From: JBBQSN01 sp038213835
Lineage (GTDB): Bacteria; Actinomycetota; Actinomycetes; Actinomycetales; CAWJMD01
Length of the DNA: 17,744 bases
Assembly (NCBI GenBank): GCA_038213835.1
Contig: JBBQSN010000070.1
Span: forward strand, 1-17,744
Direction: 5' to 3'
Numbering within the stretch: the stretch's first letter is position 1; every line of letters begins with the position of its first letter. Below, piece by piece: positions 12,352-17,744 of the stretch. A program made the position numbers and the translations under genes. The notes beneath the pieces were generated by a model. It saw only the letters and a program-made list of their open reading frames with translations. It had not been told where the DNA came from and did not search any database.

Positions 12352-13212
12352 TCAGGAACCCGTCGCCACCGGACGGGACGGGTCGCGCACCCACTGCGAC
12401 CACGAGCCCGGGAACAGCCGGGCGTCGACACCCACCTCGTGCAGGGCGAGCACCAGCACGGCGGCGGTGACGCCGGACCCGCAGGACGCGGTCAGCGCAC
12501 CGGCCCCGGGCCCCGCCAGGTCTCCGAGCGCCGCCCGCAGGTCGTCCCCCCGCAGCAGCCTGCCGTCGGCACCGACCAGGTCGGTGATCGGGTGGTTCAC
12601 CGCGCCCGGGACGTGCCCCGCCACGGGGTCGAGCGGCTCGGTGGCACCCGAGAACCGTTCTGCCGCGCGGACGTCGACGAGCGTGGCGTCCGGGCGTCCG
12701 TTCGCCGACACCTGGTCCGCGAGCTCCTCGACCTCGAGCACCGGCATCGATCCGGGGTGGACGACGGCGTCCTCGGCCGGGTCCGGCAGCACGTCGCCGG
12801 CCTCGAGCGGGTGGCCAGCGGCCGTCCAGGCGGCGAGACCGCCGTCCAGCACCCGGACGTCGGCGTGCCCGGCCCAGCGCAGCACCCACCAGGCGCGGGC
12901 CGCCGCCAGCGGCACGCCGTCACCGGCGTCGAGGACGACCACCTCGGTCGTGGGCCGGACGCCGGCACGACGCAGCGCCGTGGTGAGCCGCTCCACCGAC
13001 GGCAGCGGGTGGCGTCCGCCGTCACCGGGAGGGTCGGCCAGCTCGGCGTCCAGGTCGAGGAAGACCGCGCCGGGCAGGTGCCCGTCGCGGTACAGCTCGG
13101 GCCGGCTGCCGCCGCCCGCGAGCGTCCAGCGGACGTCGAGCAGGCGGGGTGCGGCGCCGTCGGCGAGCCGCCGGGCGAGGTCGTCCACGCGGATCAGTGC
13201 GCTGCCGGGCAT
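12352..13212 (-). CDS. Sulfurtransferase with two rhodanese domains (thiosulfate/3-mercaptopyruvate type)
   Basis: 286 residues, the usual length for a tandem rhodanese. The N-terminal domain (about 5-140) is catalytically silent: Asp replaces Cys in its active loop (VVVLDAGDGVPLAAARAWW). The C-terminal domain (about 150-280) has the active loop TASCGSGVTAAVLVLAL with Cys244. CGSGVT is the form typical of 3-mercaptopyruvate sulfurtransferases, while thiosulfate-specific rhodaneses usually have CRxGxT, so mercaptopyruvate is the more likely donor. The CH2 signature VDVRAAERFSG is also present. The protein is cytoplasmic with no signal peptide. The ATG at 13212 has no good ribosome site. A TAGGCT box lies 8 nt upstream and overlaps the -10 box of the divergent amidase gene. 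Confidence 0.92.
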   Translation of the reverse strand: MPGSALIRVDDLARRLADGAAPRLLDVRWTLAGGGSRPELYRDGHLPGAVFLDLDAELADPPGDGGRHPLPSVERLTTALRRAGVRPTTEVVVLDAGDGVPLAAARAWWVLRWAGHADVRVLDGGLAAWTAAGHPLEAGDVLPDPAEDAVVHPGSMPVLEVEELADQVSANGRPDATLVDVRAAERFSGATEPLDPVAGHVPGAVNHPITDLVGADGRLLRGDDLRAALGDLAGPGAGALTASCGSGVTAAVLVLALHEVGVDARLFPGSWSQWVRDPSRPVATGS

Positions 13213-13220
13213 GGCTGCGG

Positions 13221-13226
13221 AGCCTA
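13221..13226 (-). promoter_or_regulatory. Candidate -10 element of the sulfurtransferase gene
   Basis: TAGGCT on the minus strand (AGCCTA on plus) matches TANNNT and lies 8 nt from the ATG at 13212. It shares the bases TA (13225-13226) with the -10 box of the divergent gene. Confidence 0.45.
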
Positions 13227-13230
13227 CGCT
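13225..13230 (+). promoter_or_regulatory. Candidate -10 element of the amidase gene (leaderless)
   Basis: TACGCT matches TANNNT and lies exactly 6 nt before the GTG at 13237. No Shine-Dalgarno sequence fits in this space, so a leaderless mRNA is likely. Confidence 0.5.
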
Positions 13231-13236
13231 GCGGGG

Positions 13237-14025
13237 GTGCGCGTGGACCTGATGCAGATCGCCTACGGCGACGACGAGACCGTCGAGGCCCGGCGCGAGC
13301 GCGTCGTGGCGATGATCCGCGAGCGGCGCGGCGCAGACCTGGTGGTGCTGCCCGAGCTCTGGCCGCACGGCGGCTTCGCCTACCGGGAGTGGACCGATCG
13401 GGCCGAGCCGGTCGACGGCCCCACCATCACGGCGGTGGCCGAGGTGGCGGCCCAGATCGGCGCTGCCGTTCACGCCGGCTCGATCATCGAGCGCGACGGC
13501 GACGACCTCTGGAACACCTCGGTGCTCGTCGGCCCGGACGGCTCGACCCTGGCTCGCTACCGCAAGATCCACCGCTTCGGCTTCGGTGCCGGGGAGCCGA
13601 AGCTGCTCGAGGCGGGTACCGACCTGGTCACCGCGGTGCTGGACGTGGCGGGCCACGGACCGCTGACCGTCGGCCTGGCCACCTGCTACGACCTGCGTTT
13701 CCCGGAGATGTTCCGCGGCCTGCTCGACGCCGGCGCCGAGCTGGTGCTCGTCCCGGCCGCATGGCCGGCCGCCCGGGTTCACCACTGGACGCTGCTCTCC
13801 CGGGCCCGCGCGATCGAGGACCAGCTGGTGGTCGTGGCGGTGAACACGGCCGGCACCCACGCCGGCACCGAGATGGGCGGTCGCAGCGTCGTGGTGGGTC
13901 CGTCGGGCGAGGTGCTGGGCGAGGCGGGGACCGGCGAGGAGGCCCTCGTGGTCGAGATCGACCCGGCCGAGCCGGCCGCTGCGCGCGAGCGGTTCCCGGT
14001 GCTGCAGGACCGCCGCCTACCCTGA
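13237..14025 (+). CDS. Nitrilase-superfamily carbon-nitrogen hydrolase (omega-amidase/Nit2-like)
   Basis: 262 residues, typical for the amidase branch of the nitrilase superfamily. The Glu-Lys-Cys triad is complete: Glu40 in DLVVLPELWPHGGF, Lys110 in YRKIHRFGF and Cys150 in LATCYDLRFPEMFR. The RYRKIH and CYDLRFPE contexts match omega-amidase or deaminated-glutathione amidase (Nit1/Nit2) proteins rather than true nitrilases. The likely reaction is hydrolysis of a small carboxamide to acid and ammonia, possibly metabolite repair; the exact substrate is not readable. The GTG at 13237 is chosen because it is 6 nt after TACGCT; GTG 13243 is the next option. Its neighbour across the shared promoter is a sulfurtransferase, which hints loosely at linked sulfur or amino-acid side metabolism. 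The stop falls inside the -10 box of the next gene. Confidence 0.9.
   Translation: MRVDLMQIAYGDDETVEARRERVVAMIRERRGADLVVLPELWPHGGFAYREWTDRAEPVDGPTITAVAEVAAQIGAAVHAGSIIERDGDDLWNTSVLVGPDGSTLARYRKIHRFGFGAGEPKLLEAGTDLVTAVLDVAGHGPLTVGLATCYDLRFPEMFRGLLDAGAELVLVPAAWPAARVHHWTLLSRARAIEDQLVVVAVNTAGTHAGTEMGGRSVVVGPSGEVLGEAGTGEEALVVEIDPAEPAAARERFPVLQDRRLP
14018..14023 (+). promoter_or_regulatory. Candidate -10 element of the CopC-like gene (leaderless)
   Basis: TACCCT lies 6 nt before the ATG at 14030 and overlaps the amidase stop codon (14023-14025). The spacing matches the amidase promoter. Confidence 0.45.
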
Positions 14026-14029
14026 ACGG

Positions 14030-14440
14030 ATGAGCATCCTCCCTGTCCGGGCTGCCGCCCAGACCGTCGTGGCGATCACGCCGGAGAACGGCGGGTCGCT
14101 CACCGAGGTGCCCGACCGGGTCGAGGTCACCTACGTGCGCTCGCTCGAGGGCGCCGACGTCTCTGCCACGAGCGCGGGGCCCTCGACCCCGGCGGGCGAC
14201 GTGGACGTCCGGGTCGACGGCAGCACCGCGCTCGTCCCGGTCCGCGACGACGGCCCCGGCGACTACACGGTCTCGGTCACCGTCGACGGCGCCACGAGCA
14301 GCACCGGGTTCACCGTCCTGCCAGCGGGCCAGCTGCCGCAGACGGAGCAGGTGTCCTACGGCCCGGTCGTCGTCGGCGCCGTGCTGCTGGCGCTCCTCGT
14401 CGTCGCCGTGCTGACCCTGCGTCGGTGGTTCAGCCGGTGA
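14030..14440 (+). CDS. CopC-domain-like protein with C-terminal membrane anchor, copper ligands absent
   Basis: 136 residues. Residues about 11-100 follow the CopC beta-barrel pattern: ITPENGGSLTEVPDRVEVTY, then VDGSTALVPVRDDGPGDYTV and FTVLPAGQ. A single transmembrane helix follows at about 109-129 (VVVGAVLLALLVVAVLTL), ended by RRWFSR; positive residues there suggest the domain faces outward. Classical CopC binds copper through His, including an N-terminal His, sometimes Met. This protein has no His, no Cys and no Met after the initiator. It also lacks a recognisable hydrophobic signal peptide, and no better in-frame start exists just upstream. The start follows TACCCT by 6 nt. The stop overlaps the start of the CopD-CtaG gene (GTGA), so the two are coupled. 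A structural or chaperone role beside CopD seems more likely than copper binding, by inference. Confidence 0.78.
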   Translation: MSILPVRAAAQTVVAITPENGGSLTEVPDRVEVTYVRSLEGADVSATSAGPSTPAGDVDVRVDGSTALVPVRDDGPGDYTVSVTVDGATSSTGFTVLPAGQLPQTEQVSYGPVVVGAVLLALLVVAVLTLRRWFSR

Positions 14441-16419
14441 CCACCGACCGCGCGACCCGCCCCTCGGCCGCCACCCGCACGACCTCCTCGGCCGGTCCCG
14501 CCCTCCTCGTCGCCGCTGTCGTCGCGCTGCTCGCCGCTGTCGTCGGGGCCGTGATCACGGGAGCCGCGGCGCCGTCCCAGTTCGGCGACCCCGGCGTGCT
14601 CGTGCGCTGGGGCTACCCGGTGGCCCGCGCCCTGCACGACGCCGCCGCCGCCGTCGCGATCGGCGGCCTCCTGGCCGCTGCCGCGCTCGTGCCGCCGGAC
14701 CACCCGGCGTGGCCCCGGGCACGATCCCTCGGCAACACCGCCGCCGTGGTCTGGGCGCTCGCCGGCGTCGGCGTCCTGGTGCTCGGCGCGGCCGACGTCG
14801 TCTTGCTCCCGCTCACCGACCCCGGCTTCGGCCCCGCTCTGTGGCAGTACGTCTCGGAGATCTCCATCGGCCGGCAGGTCGCGATCGAGGTCGCGGTCGT
14901 GGCGGTGGTCGCGGTCCTCGCCTCGGCGATCCGCGGCCCTGTCGGCGCCGGGACCGCAGGTGCGCTCGCGGTCGTCGCGCTCGTCCCGCTCGCGCTCACC
15001 GGCCACTCGTCCGGTGCGGCGAACCACGAGCTGGTCGTCTCGTCGTGGTGGCTGCACCTGGTCGGGGTCTGCGCCTGGGCCGGCGGCCTCGTCGCGGTCG
15101 CCTGGCTAGGTCGGCGCGGTGGGCTCGGACGCCAGGTCACCGCCGTCGTCGGCCGCTACTCGGTCGTCGCCGGCTGGGGCTTCGCCCTGGTCGCGATCTC
15201 CGGAGTCGCGAACGCGTGGGCCCGGGTCGGCGGGCTCGACGGCCTGGCCAGCCGGTACGGGGCGCTGCTGCTCACCAAGGTCGGGGTGCTCGTGCTGCTC
15301 GGCGTGGCCGGGTGGTGGCACCGCCGTCGGCTGATCGGCCGGCTCGACTCCGCGCCCGGCGCGTTCTGGCGCCTGGTCGGTGCCGAGGTCGTCCTGATGG
15401 CTGTGGCGCTCGGTGCGGGCGTGGCCCTGTCGCGCACGGCCAGCCCGGTGCGCGACCAGCCCGCTGCCGCCCCGACGCCGGCCGAGCTGCTCACGGGCGA
15501 ACCGCTCCCCCCTCCGCTCACGCTCGGTCGTCTGTTCACCGAGGTCACGCCGGACGTGCTGTGGGCGCTGGTCGTCGTGGCGCTCGTCGTCGCCTACCTC
15601 CTCGGTGTGCGGCGGCTCGCCGCCCGCGGCGACCGCTGGCCGGCGCATCGCACGGTGCTGTGGCTGGTCGGGTGCGCCGCGCTGCTCTACGTCACGTGCG
15701 GCGGCGTCTCGGTCTACGGCCGGGTGCTGTTCAGCGTGCACATGGTGCAGCACATGTCGCTGTCGATGGTGGTGCCGCCGCTGCTGGTCTTCGGCGCCCC
15801 GGTCACCCTGGCGCTGCGCACGCTCACCCGTCGACAGGACGGCTCCCGCGGCCCGCGCGAGTGGCTGCTCGGAGCGGTCGAGTCACGTCCGGCGCGGTTC
15901 CTCTCGAACCCCGTGGTGGCGGCCGTCGTCTTCGCCGGCAGCATGATCGCCTTCTACTACACGCCGCTGTTCGGGCTCGCCCTGGCGACGCACGTGGGCC
16001 ACGAGCTGATGATGATCCACTTCCTGCTGGCCGGGTACCTGTTCGCCAACGGCCTGGTCGGTGTCGACCCCGGACCGAACCGGCCGGCGTACCCGCTTCG
16101 GCTGCTGCTGCTCTTCGCCACGATGGGCTTCCACGCGTTCTTCGGCATCACGATCATCTCCAGCGAGGTGCTGCTGGAGTCGACCTACTTCTCCTCTCTC
16201 GGATGGGGCATCGACGCCCTGGCCGACCAGCAGGACGGCGGCGCGATCGCCTGGGGCATCGGCGAGCTGCCCACGCTCGGCATCGCGCTGGTCGTGGCCT
16301 ACCAGTGGTACCGGTCCGACTCCCGCGAGGCGGTGCGCCGCGACCGGGCCGCCGACCGCGACGGCGACGCCGACCTGAACGAGTACAACGAGATGCTGCA
16401 GCGACTGCGCGACAGGTGA
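14437..16419 (+). CDS. CopD-CtaG fusion: copper import / cytochrome c oxidase assembly membrane protein
   Basis: 660 residues. The GTG at 14437 overlaps the previous stop by 4 nt (GTGA); a GTG at 14425 is in frame but deeper in the upstream gene. Residues about 20-335 form a CopD-type multi-helix domain (WGYPVARALHDAAAAVAIGG, later SSWWLHLVGVCAWAGGLVAV). Residues about 370-640 form a caa3-type CtaG domain with its His motifs (FSVHMVQHMSLSMVVPPLL and HVGHELMMIHFLLAGYLF), then GFHAFFGITIISS. The last 40 residues are charged and cytoplasmic. CopD homologues take up copper and CtaG helps load CuB of cytochrome oxidase, so the fusion probably passes copper to a respiratory oxidase. This fused form is known in actinobacteria. 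Its partner is the CopC-like protein, which seems unable to bind copper itself. Confidence 0.92.
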   Translation: MTTDRATRPSAATRTTSSAGPALLVAAVVALLAAVVGAVITGAAAPSQFGDPGVLVRWGYPVARALHDAAAAVAIGGLLAAAALVPPDHPAWPRARSLGNTAAVVWALAGVGVLVLGAADVVLLPLTDPGFGPALWQYVSEISIGRQVAIEVAVVAVVAVLASAIRGPVGAGTAGALAVVALVPLALTGHSSGAANHELVVSSWWLHLVGVCAWAGGLVAVAWLGRRGGLGRQVTAVVGRYSVVAGWGFALVAISGVANAWARVGGLDGLASRYGALLLTKVGVLVLLGVAGWWHRRRLIGRLDSAPGAFWRLVGAEVVLMAVALGAGVALSRTASPVRDQPAAAPTPAELLTGEPLPPPLTLGRLFTEVTPDVLWALVVVALVVAYLLGVRRLAARGDRWPAHRTVLWLVGCAALLYVTCGGVSVYGRVLFSVHMVQHMSLSMVVPPLLVFGAPVTLALRTLTRRQDGSRGPREWLLGAVESRPARFLSNPVVAAVVFAGSMIAFYYTPLFGLALATHVGHELMMIHFLLAGYLFANGLVGVDPGPNRPAYPLRLLLLFATMGFHAFFGITIISSEVLLESTYFSSLGWGIDALADQQDGGAIAWGIGELPTLGIALVVAYQWYRSDSREAVRRDRAADRDGDADLNEYNEMLQRLRDR

Positions 16420-16428
16420 TCTCGCCCC

Positions 16429-16776
16429 TCACGCCCCGCGCGTGAGCACCGCCACCCAGCACGGCGGGCCGTCGTCGGCACCCCGTGCGCCGCGGACGAA
16501 CTGGACGGCGAGCAACGTGCCCGCCCGGCTTGCGTCGGCACCGAGGCCCGCACCGACCACGACGGCGCGGCGGCCGGCACCCGGTCCGACGGCGTCGACA
16601 TGCGCCGCCACCACGTCCGAGGGCTCGGTCCGGTCCCACGGCGGCTCGATCTCGTCGCGCTCGGCCGCCGACCACAGCTCGTCGAACCAGCGCGTCGGCT
16701 CGCCCGCGGACGGAACGCGCTGGCACCGGCGTCGACGCGGTGGCACGGTGTCGGTCGTCGTCGAGGAGGTCATCAT
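16429..16776 (-). pseudogene. Internally deleted SAM-dependent methyltransferase (thiopurine-methyltransferase-like) remnant
   Basis: The minus-strand frame of 115 codons joins two parts of a class I methyltransferase. Residues 30-82 hold the N-terminal helix and motif I: WFDELWSAAERDEIEPPWDR followed by RRAVVVGAGLGADA. Residue 83 onward (SRAGTLLAVQFVRGARGADD) matches the region after motif III, normally about 90-100 residues further along; GPP and LTRGA follow and the frame stops. Motif II and the substrate region are missing, as are roughly 40 residues expected at the C-terminus. The join lies near 16525-16535 and keeps the frame. The first ATGs (16776, 16773) overlap the start of the divergent HEAT gene and have no ribosome site. 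I read this as a dead gene; a short expressed protein is possible but could not be a working methyltransferase. Its stop is 9 nt from the CopD-CtaG stop, convergent. Confidence 0.65.
16764..16769 (+). promoter_or_regulatory. Shine-Dalgarno site of the HEAT-repeat gene
   Basis: AGGAGG lies 5 nt before the ATG at 16775. It fixes the start although the frame is open upstream to 16442. Confidence 0.8.
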
Positions 16777-17452
16777 GGTCACGCCGCAGGCCGAGGGAGC
16801 ACGCACCGGGATCCACGCCGCCCTGGACTCCCCGGACGCCTCGCTCCGGCTCCAGGCCGCGCTCGCGGCCGGCACGCACCCGGACCCGGGCCACGTCGAG
16901 GTCCTGGTCGAGAGGTGCGCGACCGAGCCCGACTTCTTCGTGCGCGACATGCTCACCTGGGCGCTGACCCGACACGCCGCCTCCGCGACCGTCCCCCTGC
17001 TCCTCGTTGAGGCGCGGTCGGGCGGATCGCTCGCCCGGAGCCAGGCCCTGCACACGCTCTCGAAGATCGGCGAGCCGCGCGGCTGGGAGGCGGTGACGCC
17101 CGAGCTCCTGCGCGACCCCGACGACGACGTGGCCCGCAGCGCCTGGCGGGCGGCCGTCGTGCTCGTCCCGCCGGATGGGGAGCTCGAGCTCGCCGGGGTG
17201 CTGGCGTCCCAGCTCGGGCGCGGGGACCGGGACGTCCGGCTGAGCCTGAGCCAGGCGCTCGTCGCGCTCGGGGACGCCGCCACGCCGGTCCTGGCGGAGG
17301 CGTCCGAGCGCGGCCGCGACGAGGTGCGGGCGCATGCGCTGGCCACCGAGCGCCTGGTGCGCGACCCTGATGCGGGTTTCGACCTGGCGCTGTCCGAGGC
17401 GCAGCGCGTCCTGACTCTGAAGGGCGCCCCGGTCGGGGACCTCGACGGCTGA
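16775..17452 (+). CDS. HEAT-repeat domain protein
   Basis: 225 residues built of repeated helix pairs of about 31-37 residues: SLRLQAALAAGTHPDPGHVE, FVRDMLTWALTRHAASATVP, RSQALHTLSKIGEPRGWEAV, DVARSAWRAAVVLVPPDGEL, DVRLSLSQALVALGDAATPV and EVRAHALATERLV. Each has the D-x-x-VR/A start typical of HEAT or PBS-lyase HEAT repeats. Such proteins are scaffolds without catalytic residues, so the partner is unknown. It is cytoplasmic with no signal peptide. The start is fixed by AGGAGG 5 nt upstream. It is divergent from the methyltransferase remnant and convergent with the monooxygenase gene at the right edge, so it is probably transcribed alone. Confidence 0.87.
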   Translation: MVTPQAEGARTGIHAALDSPDASLRLQAALAAGTHPDPGHVEVLVERCATEPDFFVRDMLTWALTRHAASATVPLLLVEARSGGSLARSQALHTLSKIGEPRGWEAVTPELLRDPDDDVARSAWRAAVVLVPPDGELELAGVLASQLGRGDRDVRLSLSQALVALGDAATPVLAEASERGRDEVRAHALATERLVRDPDAGFDLALSEAQRVLTLKGAPVGDLDG

Positions 17453-17502
17453 GCCCCGGCGTCGGGCCACCGGCTACGGCCGGTCCCTGCGGCCCGGCGA
17501 GG

Positions 17503-17744
17503 TCACCGACCGGCACGCAGGGGTGCGTCGAGGTCGACCCGGTGGTCCGTCGTCCAGCCGGTGGAGCGGTCGGTGATGGCGTACCGAAAGACCAGGCGCA
17601 GCACCAGGTCTCGCACCGCCCGCCCCGCGGGGCCCGGGATCTTCGCGCTGCTGCTGCGGGCTCCCGCCCGCACCACCTTCTCGACCCGGGGACGCCGGAC
17701 GCCCTCGAACCCGGCGAACGCGGTAGGCGGGTCGGCGTGCTCGC
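17503..17744 (-). CDS. FAD-dependent monooxygenase (PHBH-fold), C-terminal part only
   Basis: The minus-strand frame enters from the right edge and stops at 17503; 79 residues are visible. They read EHADPPTAFAGFEGVRRPRV, then EKVVRAGARSSSAKIPG, a VLRLVFRYAITDRST segment and a VDLDAPLRAGR end. The YExxRRPRVxxV pattern (here FEGVRRPRVEKVV) is the conserved helix after the second FAD-binding motif in flavin hydroxylases of the p-hydroxybenzoate hydroxylase group. The ending is like that of actinobacterial FAD-dependent oxidoreductases of about 380-400 residues. The FAD-binding GxGxxG region is outside the window, so integrity and substrate cannot be judged. It is convergent with the HEAT gene, 50 bp away. 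Confidence 0.75.
   Translation of the reverse strand, partial: EHADPPTAFAGFEGVRRPRVEKVVRAGARSSSAKIPGPAGRAVRDLVLRLVFRYAITDRSTGWTTDHRVDLDAPLRAGR

Overview
The window is very GC-rich DNA with strong third-position G/C bias and many GTG starts. It has TANNNT-type -10 boxes placed directly before start codons, as in leaderless actinobacterial genes. Gene content and codon use suggest a high-GC actinobacterium, most likely of the Nocardioidaceae (Nocardioides-like); this is an inference, as there is no rRNA or marker gene here. I see no mobile element, CRISPR array or tRNA, so the region looks chromosomal.

Layout, left to right. (1) The 3' part of a 2-oxo acid dehydrogenase E2 gene (+) runs in from the left edge. 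(2) A small EVE-domain protein (-) follows. (3) Divergent from it is a tight three-gene block (+): a cytoplasmic subtilisin-type peptidase with four PYTGGH heptads, an ECF-like sigma factor, and a small two-domain protein of unknown function. Each is joined to the next by a 4-nt stop/start overlap. About 310 bp further on is a TPR-CHAT protease with His705 and Cys745 intact. (4) A 403-bp convergent gap rich in stem-loops separates this from a minus-strand group: a MarR regulator overlapping a 14-TM DHA2 efflux pump, then an unusual GH13 enzyme downstream. (5) A tandem-rhodanese sulfurtransferase (-) and a nitrilase-superfamily amidase (+) diverge from overlapping -10 elements. (6) A CopC-like protein lacking all usual copper ligands overlaps a CopD-CtaG fusion gene. 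(7) An internally deleted SAM-methyltransferase remnant (-) lies head to head with a HEAT-repeat protein (+). The window closes with the 3' end of an FAD-dependent monooxygenase gene (-).

The most interesting unit is 1838-7216: two proteases of different catalytic type flank a sigma factor and a small possible sigma partner, all without signal peptides or membrane anchors. This composition recalls the TPR-CHAT/Csx29-Csx30-RpoE module of type III-E CRISPR systems, where a CHAT protease frees a sigma factor by cleaving its partner, but there is no CRISPR component here. I propose a cytoplasmic proteolysis-controlled transcription switch. That is an inference from gene content, not a demonstrated function.

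Other points worth attention are two stem-loops at 7303-7324 and 7427-7450 with the same 10-nt loop on different stems, the shared divergent promoter at 13221-13230, the metal-ligand-free CopC-like protein, and two gene remnants (4440-4603 and 16429-16776).
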